NCBI GenBank assembly: GCA_021464245.1
Contig: JADCRB010000012.1
Location: 1,841,999-1,905,998, forward strand
Reading direction: 5' to 3'
Source of the DNA: Carallia brachiata
Taxonomy: Eukaryota; Streptophyta; Magnoliopsida; Malpighiales; Rhizophoraceae
Length of the DNA: 64,000 bases
Each line of letters starts with the position of its first letter. The stretch's first letter is position 1. This document shows positions 48,801-60,422 of the stretch, one piece after another. The position numbers and the translations under genes are program-made. The notes beneath the pieces were generated by a model. The model was not told the DNA's origin, did not search any database, and saw nothing but the letters and a program-made list of their open reading frames with translations.

Positions 48801-50339
48801 GCCGTTGTATGGTTTATTTTTACAATAAAATAATAGACAAATCCGCCTCGCAAGAGGAATTTCCTCTTCGAAGGGTAATTGGTTTAATAATTTGACCGTT
48901 ATATCAGTTTATTTAAAATGAGAAAAAAAAATAGAAATCCACATCTTAATAGGACTATTAGGCCTTACAAATAAAATTCAAATTTTCTTAAATCTTATAA
49001 TGGGTAAAACTAAACTATTGGAGAGCCATAAAAATCAAACCATAAAGCAAAAAAAAAAATAGTCTGGTAAGTTTGAATCTTTCTCATAAAACAAGAAGTA
49101 TGGGGATAAATCTCTAAAAAATGAAATTCCAAAGGACCTCTCTTCCTAGTTGTCACCAAGGCATTTCATTCCCTGCTAGGATGAGATTAGAGATCTTCAC
49201 AGCTCAAACGCCCTTCCCAAAAACACAACCCAGTTCATTTTAATCTCAAAATAAAAATCCTAAAACAATTTGAGAGCCTAAATTAAATGACCCAGGTGAA
49301 TAGTTGGTGATCCAATATCAACATCTTTAATATCCTGCTACAATTTCATCATTCTAAAGGCTTCTGGGGCTGCTTTGTTTTTCAGGATACAGATTACTGA
49401 CCGAAAGAAGGCTGAGATTTTCCTTACCAGGTCCATGGGCCTACTTGATCTGGACGTCGACTTAAATACTTTGTGTTTGATTGATCATAAATATGTAAAT
49501 TGTCAAATCTGTTTCTTGGACGGCTGCATATGTTCCTCCATGGGTGTACTCTACAGGATAACCTGGAAGAGAAGAGAATGTATAAGAGGAACTACGGAAT
49601 TTTTCACAATAGAAAAAAAAAAATATATATATATAACCAAAAAATTAACATAAAAAGAAAATCTAATATATGAACCATTGCCAAATTATCTTCCCTTTTC
49701 ATCTCCTCTATCAAATAACTAGAGGAATTCATCTTTCTTGATTCTCTTGACCCCGTAAAACGGACCATCATTCTCTGCCCTGCCAAGAATGTAGAATCTT
49801 GATTGATCCTTAAAAATCAACAATAGGAAAAATCAACCGAAATTAGTATCAGTGCTTTCTACGAAACACAATGTGATGTGACTGTTATTTGCAGAGAGAA
49901 ACAGAAAGAGAAACGTTGGGTTTTGGTGGGGGTTGAATCTGAAAACATTTATTTCTAGGCAGAGCAGCGTTTCTGGATTTACGAAAGGTGTTGGCCTTCT
50001 CCTTTCCTGGTGTGGATTGTGAGTGATCTTTCCTCCATGAATGTGGATTTGTTAGTATAATATCAATCACTCACAAAGAACTAAAAAATTAACTTAAAGA
50101 AGATAGATTTACGAACAATTGCCTGTTCTCTTTTCATCTCCTCTACCAAATAAATAACTGAAGGAATTCATCCGTTCATGATTCTCCTCGACGCCATAAA
50201 ATGGATTGTTATCGTCAAGATTGATGAATCTTGATTGATCCTTGAAAATAAACAGTAGAAAAATTCACCGAAACTGAAGAGGAATTTGAAAAAAATTAGC
50301 TGGAGAAACAAAAAAAAAAAAAAGAATAAATTATACGAA

Positions 50340-50612
50340 CCGCTATGAAAAATCAATATCATTACTGTCCTTCGAGTCCGCAAAGAACTGAAGAGCACGG
50401 AATAGAGATTCTACCTCTTGCTGCATGCGCCGGATCCGTATTCCGCACCGCCTTCTTGCTTCCACCTACTTGAGGAGGAGGCGAGACCTCTTTGCTGGTC
50501 TTTCTGCCAATTTAGAATCAATGTGACCGTCGTTTTTTCGAAACGAAGAACAAAGAAACACAAGATTTTGCAGGTAGGAAGGAGAAAGAGAGACGTTGGA
50601 CGGTTATTTATA
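50340..50612 (-). promoter_or_regulatory. Promoter and first-exon module of the array
   Basis: TATAAATA lies on the minus strand at 50612-50605, then CAACGTCTCTC. The first exon is homologous to 35.5 and 37.5 kb but has an in-frame stop relative to them. Confidence 0.45.
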
Positions 50613-50914
50613 GGCAAAAACCGGAGCAATGCGTTTGTGAATTGGGCCTTTTTGCCCTTTTCCTTTTCTCACGTGGATTGCGAGTGATCTTTCCCGCATC
50701 AATGGATTTGTTAGTTTTCCTTTTTTGGTTTAGTGAACTTACATAAACGGGCCGACCTTTTTTTTTTTTTAATTGGAAAGAAAAAAATTAGAGAGCTAAA
50801 AAAAATTAGAGAGAGAAATTGTATGTTTGTGTGGAATTTACACTCAGTTAAAAAAGAGTGACAGACAGTTGAAATAAATTATGCATGCCATCATTAAAAA
50901 AAATTTATGCGTTC

Positions 50915-51095
50915 TTATTTTTTTGTCTAAAACCGTTCAGGATTCAGTCTAATGAGTTAACTAATTTGGACTGATTTGGGCAAGGCGACAAAAGTCTTTC
51001 AGTGAGTATTTAACGCGACTGCATTTTCAGGAACTCGAATTCGAGATCTCTGATTAACCGATGATGAGTTCCTGTCATTCGTACCAACGTTCACT
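50915..51095 (-). mobile_element. tRNA-derived SINE-like element
   Basis: Read on the minus strand it starts GTTGGTACGAATG (A-box-like), has GAATTCGAG (B-box-like), and ends in an A-rich tail. Same layout as 59943-60120. Confidence 0.5.
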
Positions 51096-53689
51096 GATTT
51101 TTACGCGTCTTTATTGTGGCTAGGAGATTGCATCGCTGTCACCGGACCTGAAAAGAAAGATCAAGCGAACTGTTCTTTGGAGAAAAAAAAAAAAAAAGGA
51201 AAAAAGTGAACTTTATTATAAACTTCTTGCGCTAAAAGATTTGCAGAATCTCAACATAAAATTGCTTGGTACGAGGGTTCTTATTTTTTATTTAATGAAG
51301 TGGCTTTGATTACCCAACAAATGGTGTCCATAATTCATTTTAAATATTTATCAATGAAGTTATTGGTACGGAATCAAATGCATAAGGTTTTTTTGATTAA
51401 AATTTGATTCTATGTAATAGCACTTCCCTAATTATTTTGTATGCATTAAATGTTCTCAAACAAAAGAATTATCTGACTGCTATGTTTATGGCTTGAATTC
51501 GATTGCATCATACTACCTGAATCTTTCATCTTGGGTTCACCTGAAGATAAATACGTGCATGTTTAATTGAATTGAAATGTGGATAGCAGTCATTTACACT
51601 ATTTAATCTGAACCTTAAGCAAAGAAATGAGCGGTTAGCCATCCACTCATTAGAGCCTCTTAATGTGAAAAACCACAGGTTTGTCCAATTAGGCTGATAG
51701 AGAAGCCAAAGCTTCAGTATGGCCTCCCTTATCTGCAGCATGTTGGCAGAGAAGGTTCAAATGAGCCAATTTTAGTAAAAATAGAGGAACAACATCTGAT
51801 ATCAGACTAGAGTCTTCCAAGAATATGTAAGAACAAATGCAAACTAAAGTTTGTAGAAGAAAATGATTGGATCCAAAATTTACCTTTAGCGCTCCATGGG
51901 TAAGGATTCAAAAGAACATAATGTTTTACATTTGTGCTAATAAAATAAAATGAAAGAAAGCAGAAAGAAAGTTTTTAAACTCACCATTGTTTGGAAGCAA
52001 GTGCAGGAACTAACACCAAGTTGGAAAAGTTCACATCACTCTACCAGTTGGATCAAGAGACTAGAAATTCAAAAAAAAAAAAAAATCCCTGCTCCCTCAA
52101 TTGGTGATTCTTGCTATAAAAGTTTGTTTTGGAGCTAAATGCCGCAAGGGGGGCCGGAAGAGAAGAAGAGAAAGGTGCAAACAAGATTGAGAGCAAATCT
52201 GACATAAAATAACAAAAGAAGAAATTTTTTTGACCAAACAAGAAGCAGAAGGAAACAGACTCCAAAACAGACCCCAAATTTGAAGAAAAAATACAAAGGA
52301 TCCCTTATGAAAGATGCTTGAAGTCAAGAGAAACTAATTTGAATAAACAAATTAAATAAACAGAACACTCAAATTCCCATTTCTTTAATGGCGAACAATT
52401 AATAGAGTGTTGATAGCCAAGAAATCAAGTATCTAGAGGAAAAAATTCATAAATAGAAATTCAACAAAAAAAAGCTGGAATTACCAACGTTTTAGTACAA
52501 AGAAACCCTTGTGTGTAAAGATTCGCGCTCTCCCTCTTTCCGCTCCCTTTGGGTTTCAAATACATAGATGATAAGTCAGGTGAGGCCATTTTTCCACGAT
52601 CCTGATTAGCCCGAGAATCATACTACCCAAAGCACCCAATTATGAAGCAACCACATTAACTGAATATCCAAATCATAAAGAAATAACGATTTCCCTAGAG
52701 TGTGTGCCTAAATTAAATGATGCAATTGTTCCCATAGTCCAAATAAGAGGAGGATGAGAGTTTGCTGACAGGTGACCGCCATGAGCACAGACACTTGATG
52801 TGAAGTAAATGCTTCCTTTAAAGTTGATTGGTGACAATATGAAAATCTCAAATCTCTTTCTTGAACAGCACCATCAATGCCCCTATATATAATTTAGCAA
52901 GACGGAAAGAACAAGATTAGGCTTGTCACAGTACTAACCCACAAGCCAAATGTTATAATAAAAGAAATAGAACAAAAGAAAAATACAAAAGAATATCAGA
53001 TAAATGAACCATCACCGAGAAAGTAAACATAATTCACCGGTTCTTGTATCGTCAATGCTGGAAATTGGATCTTTTTCGCCACATCATTAACCCAAAAGTC
53101 AAATATTCCAAGAGAAATAGAACCGAAAAAGTAAGCGAAAAGGAAAATCAAATACAAGAATTTCATTACCAAAAAAGTAAACAGAAGTCACCAATTCTTG
53201 ATTGCCGGGCGCCCTAGGAAATGGGACCTTTTTTGCTAACTCTGAAGATTGGTGAATATTCTTGGAAATCAAAATAAGGAAAAATTAATCAAGAAAGAAG
53301 CGTATATCTTACAAAGAAATAGAACCGAAAAAATAAGCGAAAAGGAAAATAAAAAACAGACACCCATTACCAAGAAAGTAAGCAGAAGTCACCAATCAAT
53401 GATTCCCCGACGCCCTGGAAAATGGACCTTTTTCGCCAACTCTGAAATAGAACCGAAAAAATAAGCGAAAAGGAAAATCAAATACAGACACGCATTACCC
53501 AGAAAGTAAGCAGAAGTCACCAATTCTTGATTCTCCAACACCCAAAAAATCGGACTTTTTCCGTAACTCTGAAGATTGGTGAATATTCTTGGAAATCAAA
53601 ATAAGGAAAAGTTTAATCAAGAACGAAGCGGATGCCTTAAAAAAAAAAACAAAAATTTTAATTAGAAAGGAAAAGGAAATTGCAGTGCA

Positions 53690-53944
53690 ATAACCTGTAT
53701 CATGAAAATCAGTATCATCGCGGCTCTCGCACTCCATCCTCCAAGAACTGCTCGCCGCTATTTTTGAAACTGAGAGTAGCAAAAAAAGCATTGCAGAAGA
53801 ACAGGAACAGAGACGCGGGACGCCATTATTTTTGAAACGGATAATAGAAAAGAAAACTCATTCCTTAAGCATTGCAGGAAGAGAAAAAGAGAGAGAGCGT
53901 TGTGTAAATTTTCATTCCGTTCAAAGCGGCGGAAGGAATTTATA
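53690..53944 (-). promoter_or_regulatory. Promoter and short first exon of the array
   Basis: TATAAATTCC lies on the minus strand at 53944-53935, followed by a CT-rich start. The first exon reads MECESRDDTDFHDTG to a GATACAG|GTTATT donor near 53693, a shorter form of the first exon seen at 35-37 kb. Confidence 0.45.
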
Positions 53945-55312
53945 CATACAAAGACATTCTCCTCTTTTAATAAGGATTAGGCAAATTACACGGATACCCT
54001 TTTCCTTACTTATTATGGTTTCTAATCTGTGAAATTACATAAATAACCTCAGCTTTAGTTTTTATCCTTTTTGAAAGACCCAAGGACAGTCTAGCCGGGC
54101 TAGCTCTCAAGGGCTTTAGAAAAAGGCCATGCTCTCTCAGGCCAGGCTTCACGCTTTAAATTAAGCTTCCAACCAAAATGGGCTGTCGGCCTAACTTAAA
54201 TGACCCAATTGTAACAAGTGATAGATACTTGAACTTAAGTTAACTATTTATTAGGATATTTATAAGACCAGGACCCATATAGTTAGAGTGGTTGAAAGCA
54301 TTCGGCCTGGGGGTCTAAATATTAGATTATCAGTTTTAAAACATTAAAAAAAAGAAAAAAATTAATTATTAAGAAGAAAAGTGTCAGAAAGAAATTTTGG
54401 AACTCAATTAGCTAGAAATCTTTTGTAATTTTATAGATTTATTGTGCAATAAAAAAATAATAATTTTTTTTCATTATACTTATAATCAATACAGTTATAC
54501 AATAAATATAGTAGGTTGTATTATAGAAATTTCTCAGATAATTTTCTTTCGGCCACATAATGAAATCTTAAAAACAGGAATAGAGACGTGGGACCCCATT
54601 ATTTTTGAACTTAAGGATTCGAGGAAGAGAAAAAGAGAGAGACGTTGTGCATGTTTTCATTCAATTCAAAGCGAGGGAAGGAATTTATACATACAAAGAT
54701 TAGTCAAATTACACGGATACCCTTTTCCTTTGTTATTACGGTTTCTAATCTGTGAAATTACATAAATAGCCTTAACTTTAGTTTTTATCCTCTTTGCAAG
54801 ACCCCAGGACGGTCTGTCGGGTCTGAAGAGCTTTAGAAAAAGTTCATACTCTCTCGGGCCAGGCTTCACGCTTTAAATTAAGCTATCAACCCATATGGGC
54901 TATGAGCCTCATTTAAATGACCCAATTGTAACAATTGATAGACAGTTGGGCTTAATTTTAACCATTGGAGTTAAAATATTTCTGAGAATATTTATACTTA
55001 CCAAAAAAAAAATAAAAAAAGAATATTTATAAGACGAGGAGTCGTATAGTTAGACCGGTTGAAAGCATTCAACCTAGGGTTACTTCAAATATTAGATTAT
55101 CAGTCTCATAAGATTAAAAGATGAAAAAAAAGTTAATAATTAAAAGAAAAATATCTGAAAAAATTTTTAAACTGTAAGTGGTTAAAATATTTTTGCAATT
55201 TTATAAATTCATTGTACAATAAAAAAATAATAATTTTTTTATTATATTTGTAATTAATATAATTACACAATAAATTTAGTCAGTTGTATAAGGAAAATTT
55301 TTCTGACAAATT
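53793..55312. repeat. Tandem duplication of the array promoter region, offset about 750 bases
   Basis: About 53793-54545 and 54568-55308 align, including TATAAATTCC on the minus strand (53944-53935 and 54689-54680), CAGGCTTCACGC, GACCCAATTGTAACAA and a shared AT-rich end. The second copy has no first exon after its TATA box other than what lies in copy 1. Confidence 0.75.
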
Positions 55313-56076
55313 ATGAAGTAGAAATTCCACCTCTGCTTGAAGCTGGCATCAAGGTGCTTATATATGCTGGAGAAGATGGTCTGATATGCAACTGGCTGGG
55401 TAAGAGCCTTTTCTGCTACAATTCTTTGGTTAGCCATTATTCTGAAAATATAACTCCAAGTATCTACTCTGGAGCATCACAAAACTTTCATCATGTGGGT
55501 TTTTTGATAGATATGATTCAATTTTATGGGTCGAGTTCTTTTTTTTTTTTTTTTCCGTTTTTTCTTTTAAAAAATTTTTTTGCCATTGGGTCCATAACTA
55601 CTTGTTTGGTGTAATATGTAGATTAATCATTTTTAAAACTTGCTTGTGATTCGATAAGTAAAAAGCAGCCAGCAAATGTACTTCATCCAGTGATCACAGC
55701 AAACCTGACTTCAGATTTTTGGTTTGGACAGGAAATTCTTGGTGCGTTAATGCCATGGAATGCTCTGGCCAGAAACAATTTGCGGCAGCTCCTACGGTTC
55801 CACTTGTGGTTGGAGGTACAGAAGCAGGACAGCTGAAAAGCCATGGCCCTCTCTCTTTCCTCAAGGTCAGGCTATCTCCATTTATTTTCTGCCGTTAGTC
55901 TGTGTCCTGCAGGCATCAGGCCCTGATGTTATCATGCATGATTTTTCTGCAATAAAAACAAGCAGGTTCATAATGCCAGACACCTAGTGCCAATGGATCA
56001 ACCGGAAGCTGCATTACAGATGCCGAAGAGCTGGCTGCAAGTGAATATTTCTGTAATGGAACGAGAACAAAACTGA
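55309..56076 (+). pseudogene. Serine carboxypeptidase-like 3' fragment
   Basis: Three exons, about 55309-55399, 55732-55865 and 55966-56076, with usable splice sites. They read EIPPLLEAGIKVL, ICNWLG, CSGQKQF, KSHGPLSFLK and HLVPMDQPEAALQM, the C-terminal quarter of the vacuolar carboxypeptidase Y-like group. About 330 upstream residues, including the catalytic Ser, are absent. The catalytic Asp position before ICNWLG is Gly (AGEDGLICN instead of the usual AGE-x-D-LICN). The catalytic His is kept, but the Gly before it is Arg (RHLVP). Homology to the array repeat ends at about 55308, where this begins, so it is a truncated, inactive copy attached by rearrangement. Confidence 0.85.
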
Positions 56077-56444
56077 AGATAGATAGGACAAACATATCCC
56101 AATTGATTGTCTCATCTAATTTGGAAGTTTCTAAGCAAATACCATTTTCCAGCATTGTCTCGATCCGTATGATTTCAGGAATGAGCACAGATTGAATGGA
56201 ATTGCAAAAGTATTAACTATTAATACAAAACACATGAATGTTTTGCAGCTGTGTCCATTGCATGCTTCTAATTTATTCAGTATAGTATAGAATTAACTTG
56301 AAAGCAATTGGTCTGCAACAAAGTTAGCTGGCAAAGAATAACTCTAAAAGCAATGAAAACGACATTACCATATATTTGAATGTTGAGTCATTGTAAGAGG
56401 CCAACATTGATATATGCTTTGCACTCTGAATCTGAATGACATTT

Positions 56445-56674
56445 TGCAGAATAAGATAATCCCACATGAAAATACCACTGTCTCTACCAGACCTCTCAAA
56501 CTTCATGGCTATTTACACAAAGGAATGTCAATTGAGCCTAGAAATCTTCTTGCCAAACCACTTTCAATGCCTAAAAATGGAAGCCTCTTAGCTTCTAGTG
56601 CGACAAGTAACCTTGGCAAGCCAGAGATTACAAAAAGCGAAACGAAGGAACTACAAAAAGGATTAAGAACTTGA
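56445..56674 (+). other. Unassigned plus-strand open frame
   Basis: An acceptor-like TTTTGCAG is followed by 75 codons reading HGYLHKGMSIEPRNLL and later KSETKELQKGL, then a stop. The composition is protein-like but I do not recognise it and find no partner exon. It overlaps the last bases of the minus-strand OB-fold gene. It could be a terminal exon of a lost gene or chance. Confidence 0.25.
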
Positions 56675-57610
56675 GGTCACTCCATACAATTTTCTTAGGC
56701 TTTCAATTGCTGGCTGGAAACCAGACCTCAAAGGTACGATTGACACTGCACGCAAATGTTGGGCATTACTAGTATTCTTTGCCTGACTCAATGTCATCTT
56801 AAACATCTCTCCTTCCAGCATTTTACCAGCATTGGCACCTGCACAAGAAGTTCAATATACAGAATTAATTAGAAGGGTAAAAAGGAATAAGCTAAAATGC
56901 GAATCCATCCTTCTAAAAATCCAGAAATCACATAAAGTTCTTATTTTTATACTTCAAAATTACAGCAATAACGAAACCGAAAGAACCAAAAATATATCAA
57001 TGTAAATTGAGAAGATAAAATGAACTCCAAATTGAGGGTAAAAGGCAATAAGCTAAAATGCAAAGCCATCCTTTGAAAATCCAGAAATCACATAAAGATC
57101 TAATTTTTATACTTCAAAATTACAGCAATAAAATGCATCAACGTAAATTGAGAAGATAAAATGAATTCCAAATTGAGTAAGCAATTCAGAAGCAAGACGA
57201 GGGTCTTATACCAGCAAAAGGATGAAGCTTGGCAAAATGAAAAAATTCATCAGCAGAGCACCCAAATAGGATTCTGGCAGCCCTGTCGAAGCATATCACA
57301 TTAATCACCTTTGTATCCGTGGCAATCGACACCTGCCCACAACCCCACATAAAAAAAAAAAAAAACAATCAAAAATTAAAAATCAAAAATAGAAAAAAAA
57401 AAAAGAAAGAAAAGAAAGGTGGCATACAAGAATTCGAAAGAGGCGCTTGGAAGATGGAGCGGGGAAGTCGGAGCGGGTGCAAAAGTTGCAGAGGGAAGTG
57501 GGATTATCAGGAAGAGTTCGCTCGCAGAGGGAACAGGCTCTATACCACAAGTTGGTGTGGTCCATCGCTATCACTGCACATATTAACGTTGTTGCCTTGT
57601 TATCCTCCAT
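56663..57610 (-). CDS. Small zinc-ribbon/OB-fold protein, RPA1 C-terminal-like
   Basis: Three coding exons, 57610-57428, 57332-57212 and 56838-56663, give 480 nt or 159 aa. Residues about 26-44 hold a CxxC...CxxC ribbon (CSLCERTLPDNPTSLCNFC) as in the C-terminal DNA-binding domain of replication protein A large subunit. The rest fits that OB-fold (RILVSIATDTKV, CFDRAARILFGCSADEFF, LHPFAGANAGKML). Plants carry such short stand-alone proteins, annotated as nucleic-acid-binding OB-fold-like; single-stranded DNA or RNA binding is inferred from the fold. Splice phases agree (0, then 1), and all introns are GT-AG. It is much shorter than full RPA1, as expected for this class. Confidence 0.85.
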
Positions 57611-57649
57611 TGTCTTCTTCTTCTTCTTCTCTGGACGTCTAGGTTTCTC

Positions 57650-60400
57650 TGTGGACAGATCGTTCTCCTTAGCAAGACTTTGGTCGTCTCTTTTGTTGGG
57701 GTGTTGCCAGCAAAATGGAACTCTGTATTTAGCAAGCCAACTGATTAATTATTTTTTACCAACAAATTATTTGATAATATATTTATAAAAAATTATTATT
57801 GTATTTTTAAAATTAATTTTGCATATACTAAGTTTATATAAAATTATTAATTTACCTTTTCTTTTCTTATAAAAAAAAAGGGGGCAATAGTCATAGCATC
57901 GAGGCATGGGTCAGCCTATCGCTATCACAATTTAACCAATTTTTACAGAGTGTTCATGATTTGAGCGCCATTGAATTTGAATGGTCCTTATCATGACTAC
58001 GGTCTTGTGTGTAGCTCACAGCATCTTTGGAAAAGTTAAGGCATCACTACCAAGATTCCAACTCCAACCAATATTGGAAGAAACGTGGTGAATTATTAAT
58101 TAAATTATTATTTTAAATGATATATATTAATTTTTTTTGATAGAAAATGATATATATTAATTAGTATTAGACACACGTTAAAGTGTATAACTGTATAATA
58201 TATGTATCTTAAATTTGATTTTTGTATTTTTGTAGGCACTATTAGTGTTTATTTTCTTTTTTTTTTATTAAAAAAAATGTCTATTATAATTTTATTAATT
58301 ATCATATTTATGAGTTAAAACTAAAATAATTTTATTTGTTGTGTTTTATTCAACCACTTTCAAGGATAAACCTATCACTGTCCAATAGGTCTTCTTAGTG
58401 CCTAATTATGGTGTTAACGAATCATCAACCTGCTACTACACTTCAGTATAAATCTTCATTTATTTGAGAACAGACGACAACGTAAAAACTTGAATTCAAA
58501 TTTTTGTAGAAAAAAACACGACAAATTATTGTTAGGCTATCATTTTAAAAGTGAATTATTAAGTTAATGTATTACAATTGATTTTTTTTTTTATAACTAG
58601 ACATTTTTTTTCAACAATAAAAGACAAAAAAATTGTTATATTTTATTGTAGAGAAAAAGTATCTTGTTGCCAAAAAAAAAAAAACAAAAATCAATTGATT
58701 AGTTTCAAAATGTTTCGAAGTACTCCCACCACGAATACAAATCAAATCTAACAGCATTGCATCTCCGATAGATCCGGACACTAAATGGTCGAGAGAAACT
58801 CTAGTGCAGCAATAATTTTCCTCAAGACCCAAGCAATAATTTCCCTTAGTTTCAGTGTAGCAGAGGACTAGCTTATACGACACTTTTATCTCCTATATGA
58901 GTAGTAGAGATGGCGCTCAAGCTCTATTGTGAATACAACAGAGAAATGGAAAAGCCTCCAATATTGGCTAAAGTTCGTGCACAAACTATCTAGCAACTTT
59001 TGTCTCTGGGTAGCTTTAAAAATCAACACCGAGACAACAGTTGGCCAAGGAAGGGAAAGCATTGGAGCTATCTACCATGATGGTAAGGGTGGCGAAATGG
59101 TTTGAGAATGAGAATGAGAATAACTGGATGAGGAAGGTTCAAATTTAAATCTTTCAATTGAAAATTATCCTTTTGAACACCTCGATAATTATTATTGAGT
59201 CTTCTAAAGTTGTTAGGAAGGGAGGCTGCACGTGCCAATGCTGCAAAATAATATTTTAGGTTAATGGTACTTTTTTCTGTTTTAGGCTAGGATAATGGTT
59301 ACGTCGAATAGAGATTGATGGTTGACCAACTAAATAGTTATAAACGTCACTATCTTATATGATTAAAAAATAAGATAATATTAAAATATTATATAGTAAT
59401 AAATATATGCATTTAACTGCTTAGAAAATGCATATCATGGGGTAAATTATATGTTTAAAAAAGATAATTTCATACACAAAATTCTTACATTGTAAAATTT
59501 AAAAAGGAACTAGTATATGTAATATTCTCTTTATTTTTATAAATAGACTGTTTTTAAGATTGGAACGATGACCACTGCGTTGATCACACGTTGCTTAAAA
59601 ATTTTGTGTAGATTATTAGCCGGCCCTCTTGCCTATTTGTTGTTTACTTGAGGTTTGCTTCTAACAATATCTTTTTGTCCTTTCTCACAGTGGCCGGCTA
59701 CGCCGATACCGCATTTGACTTGATCTTTTTGATGTGAAGTTGTTAACCTGAGCTTGTCGGAAGAATTTTAAACGGGTTCAAAAATGTTCCACACAACACT
59801 TCATATATTGTTGTTAATCATCAATTAGAAGATTAAAAAAATAATAAAAGTGAGTTTAAATAAAGTTCTCCGACAGCATCAAGCCATCATTTTCTATTTC
59901 AATCATAAATGTGATTAATTAGCTTATTTACTTGTTATGTTATTTTTTTTTGTCGGAAAGTTCTGGTATCTAGAAGTCCATTAGATTTGACTAATCTAAT
60001 TCGAACTGGGTGGACCCATTAAAGAGGACAAAACTCTTTCAGTATCTATTTTTTCCATACACAAGATTCGAACTCGAAATCTTACTTAAGTGAATCAAAC
60101 TCTTCGCTACTTGAACCAACAGATATTGATATTTACTTGTTCTGTTATGCTTCAAAACTGTTAATATAATTCAACTAATTAAAAAAATTTAGATTCATGT
60201 AAAAAATCATACATTTAAATCCTAATAGAGTAAATATGAAAAATATCCTAATCATCTTATCGTTTTACATCATTCTTAAGCACAAAGTCACAATCACAGG
60301 ACATCATCCTTCCATTTCCCTTTTTTTTTGTCAAAAAAAAAAAAAAACGCTAGAGGTCAGGGATGACAAACATATAGGCACTTGACTTCCAATTAGAGAA
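57650..60400. other. Intergenic, AT-rich, with a SINE-like insertion
   Basis: No convincing gene. Long poly-A/T runs, short frames without recognisable protein, and the SINE-like element at 59943-60120. The last 300 bases should include the promoter of the dioxygenase. Confidence 0.55.
59943..60120 (-). mobile_element. tRNA-derived SINE-like element
   Basis: On the minus strand it begins GTTGGTTCAAGTAGCGAAG (A-box region), continues with GAGTTCGAATC (B box) about 40 bases on, and ends in an A tail (T run at 59943-59951). This is the layout of Pol III-type plant SINEs. A second member is at 50915-51095. Confidence 0.65.
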
Positions 60401-60422
60401 GAGGGGACGAGGTTTCTCAGAC

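Larger units (their letters stand above)
30780..54560 (-). repeat. Array of diverged paralogous minus-strand gene-like units
   Basis: Pieces of one unit recur many times in the same orientation. Examples are 33.1-35.7 kb against 51.5-53.9 kb; 35.15-36.7 kb against 37.1-38.5 kb; 30.9-31.5 kb against 49.2-49.8 kb and part of 50.1-50.3 kb; 32.05-32.4 kb against 41.26-41.37, 46.2-46.5 and 46.75-47.05 kb; 43.6-43.9 kb against 45.2-45.5 kb; 43.9-44.3 kb against 48.1-48.4 kb. Each unit seems to begin (high coordinate) with a TATA box and CT-rich start and then short exons with long AT-rich introns. Reading frames survive in some exons and carry stops or shifts in others. I do not recognise the protein family. 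Most units are probably pseudogenes; one could be functional. Confidence 0.6.

Noticed and set aside
54270..55110. tRNA-like motifs (GTTAGAGTGGTTGAAAGCATT and counterpart)
   Set aside because: Only a weak D-arm resemblance; no B box of good match and no cloverleaf that I could draw.
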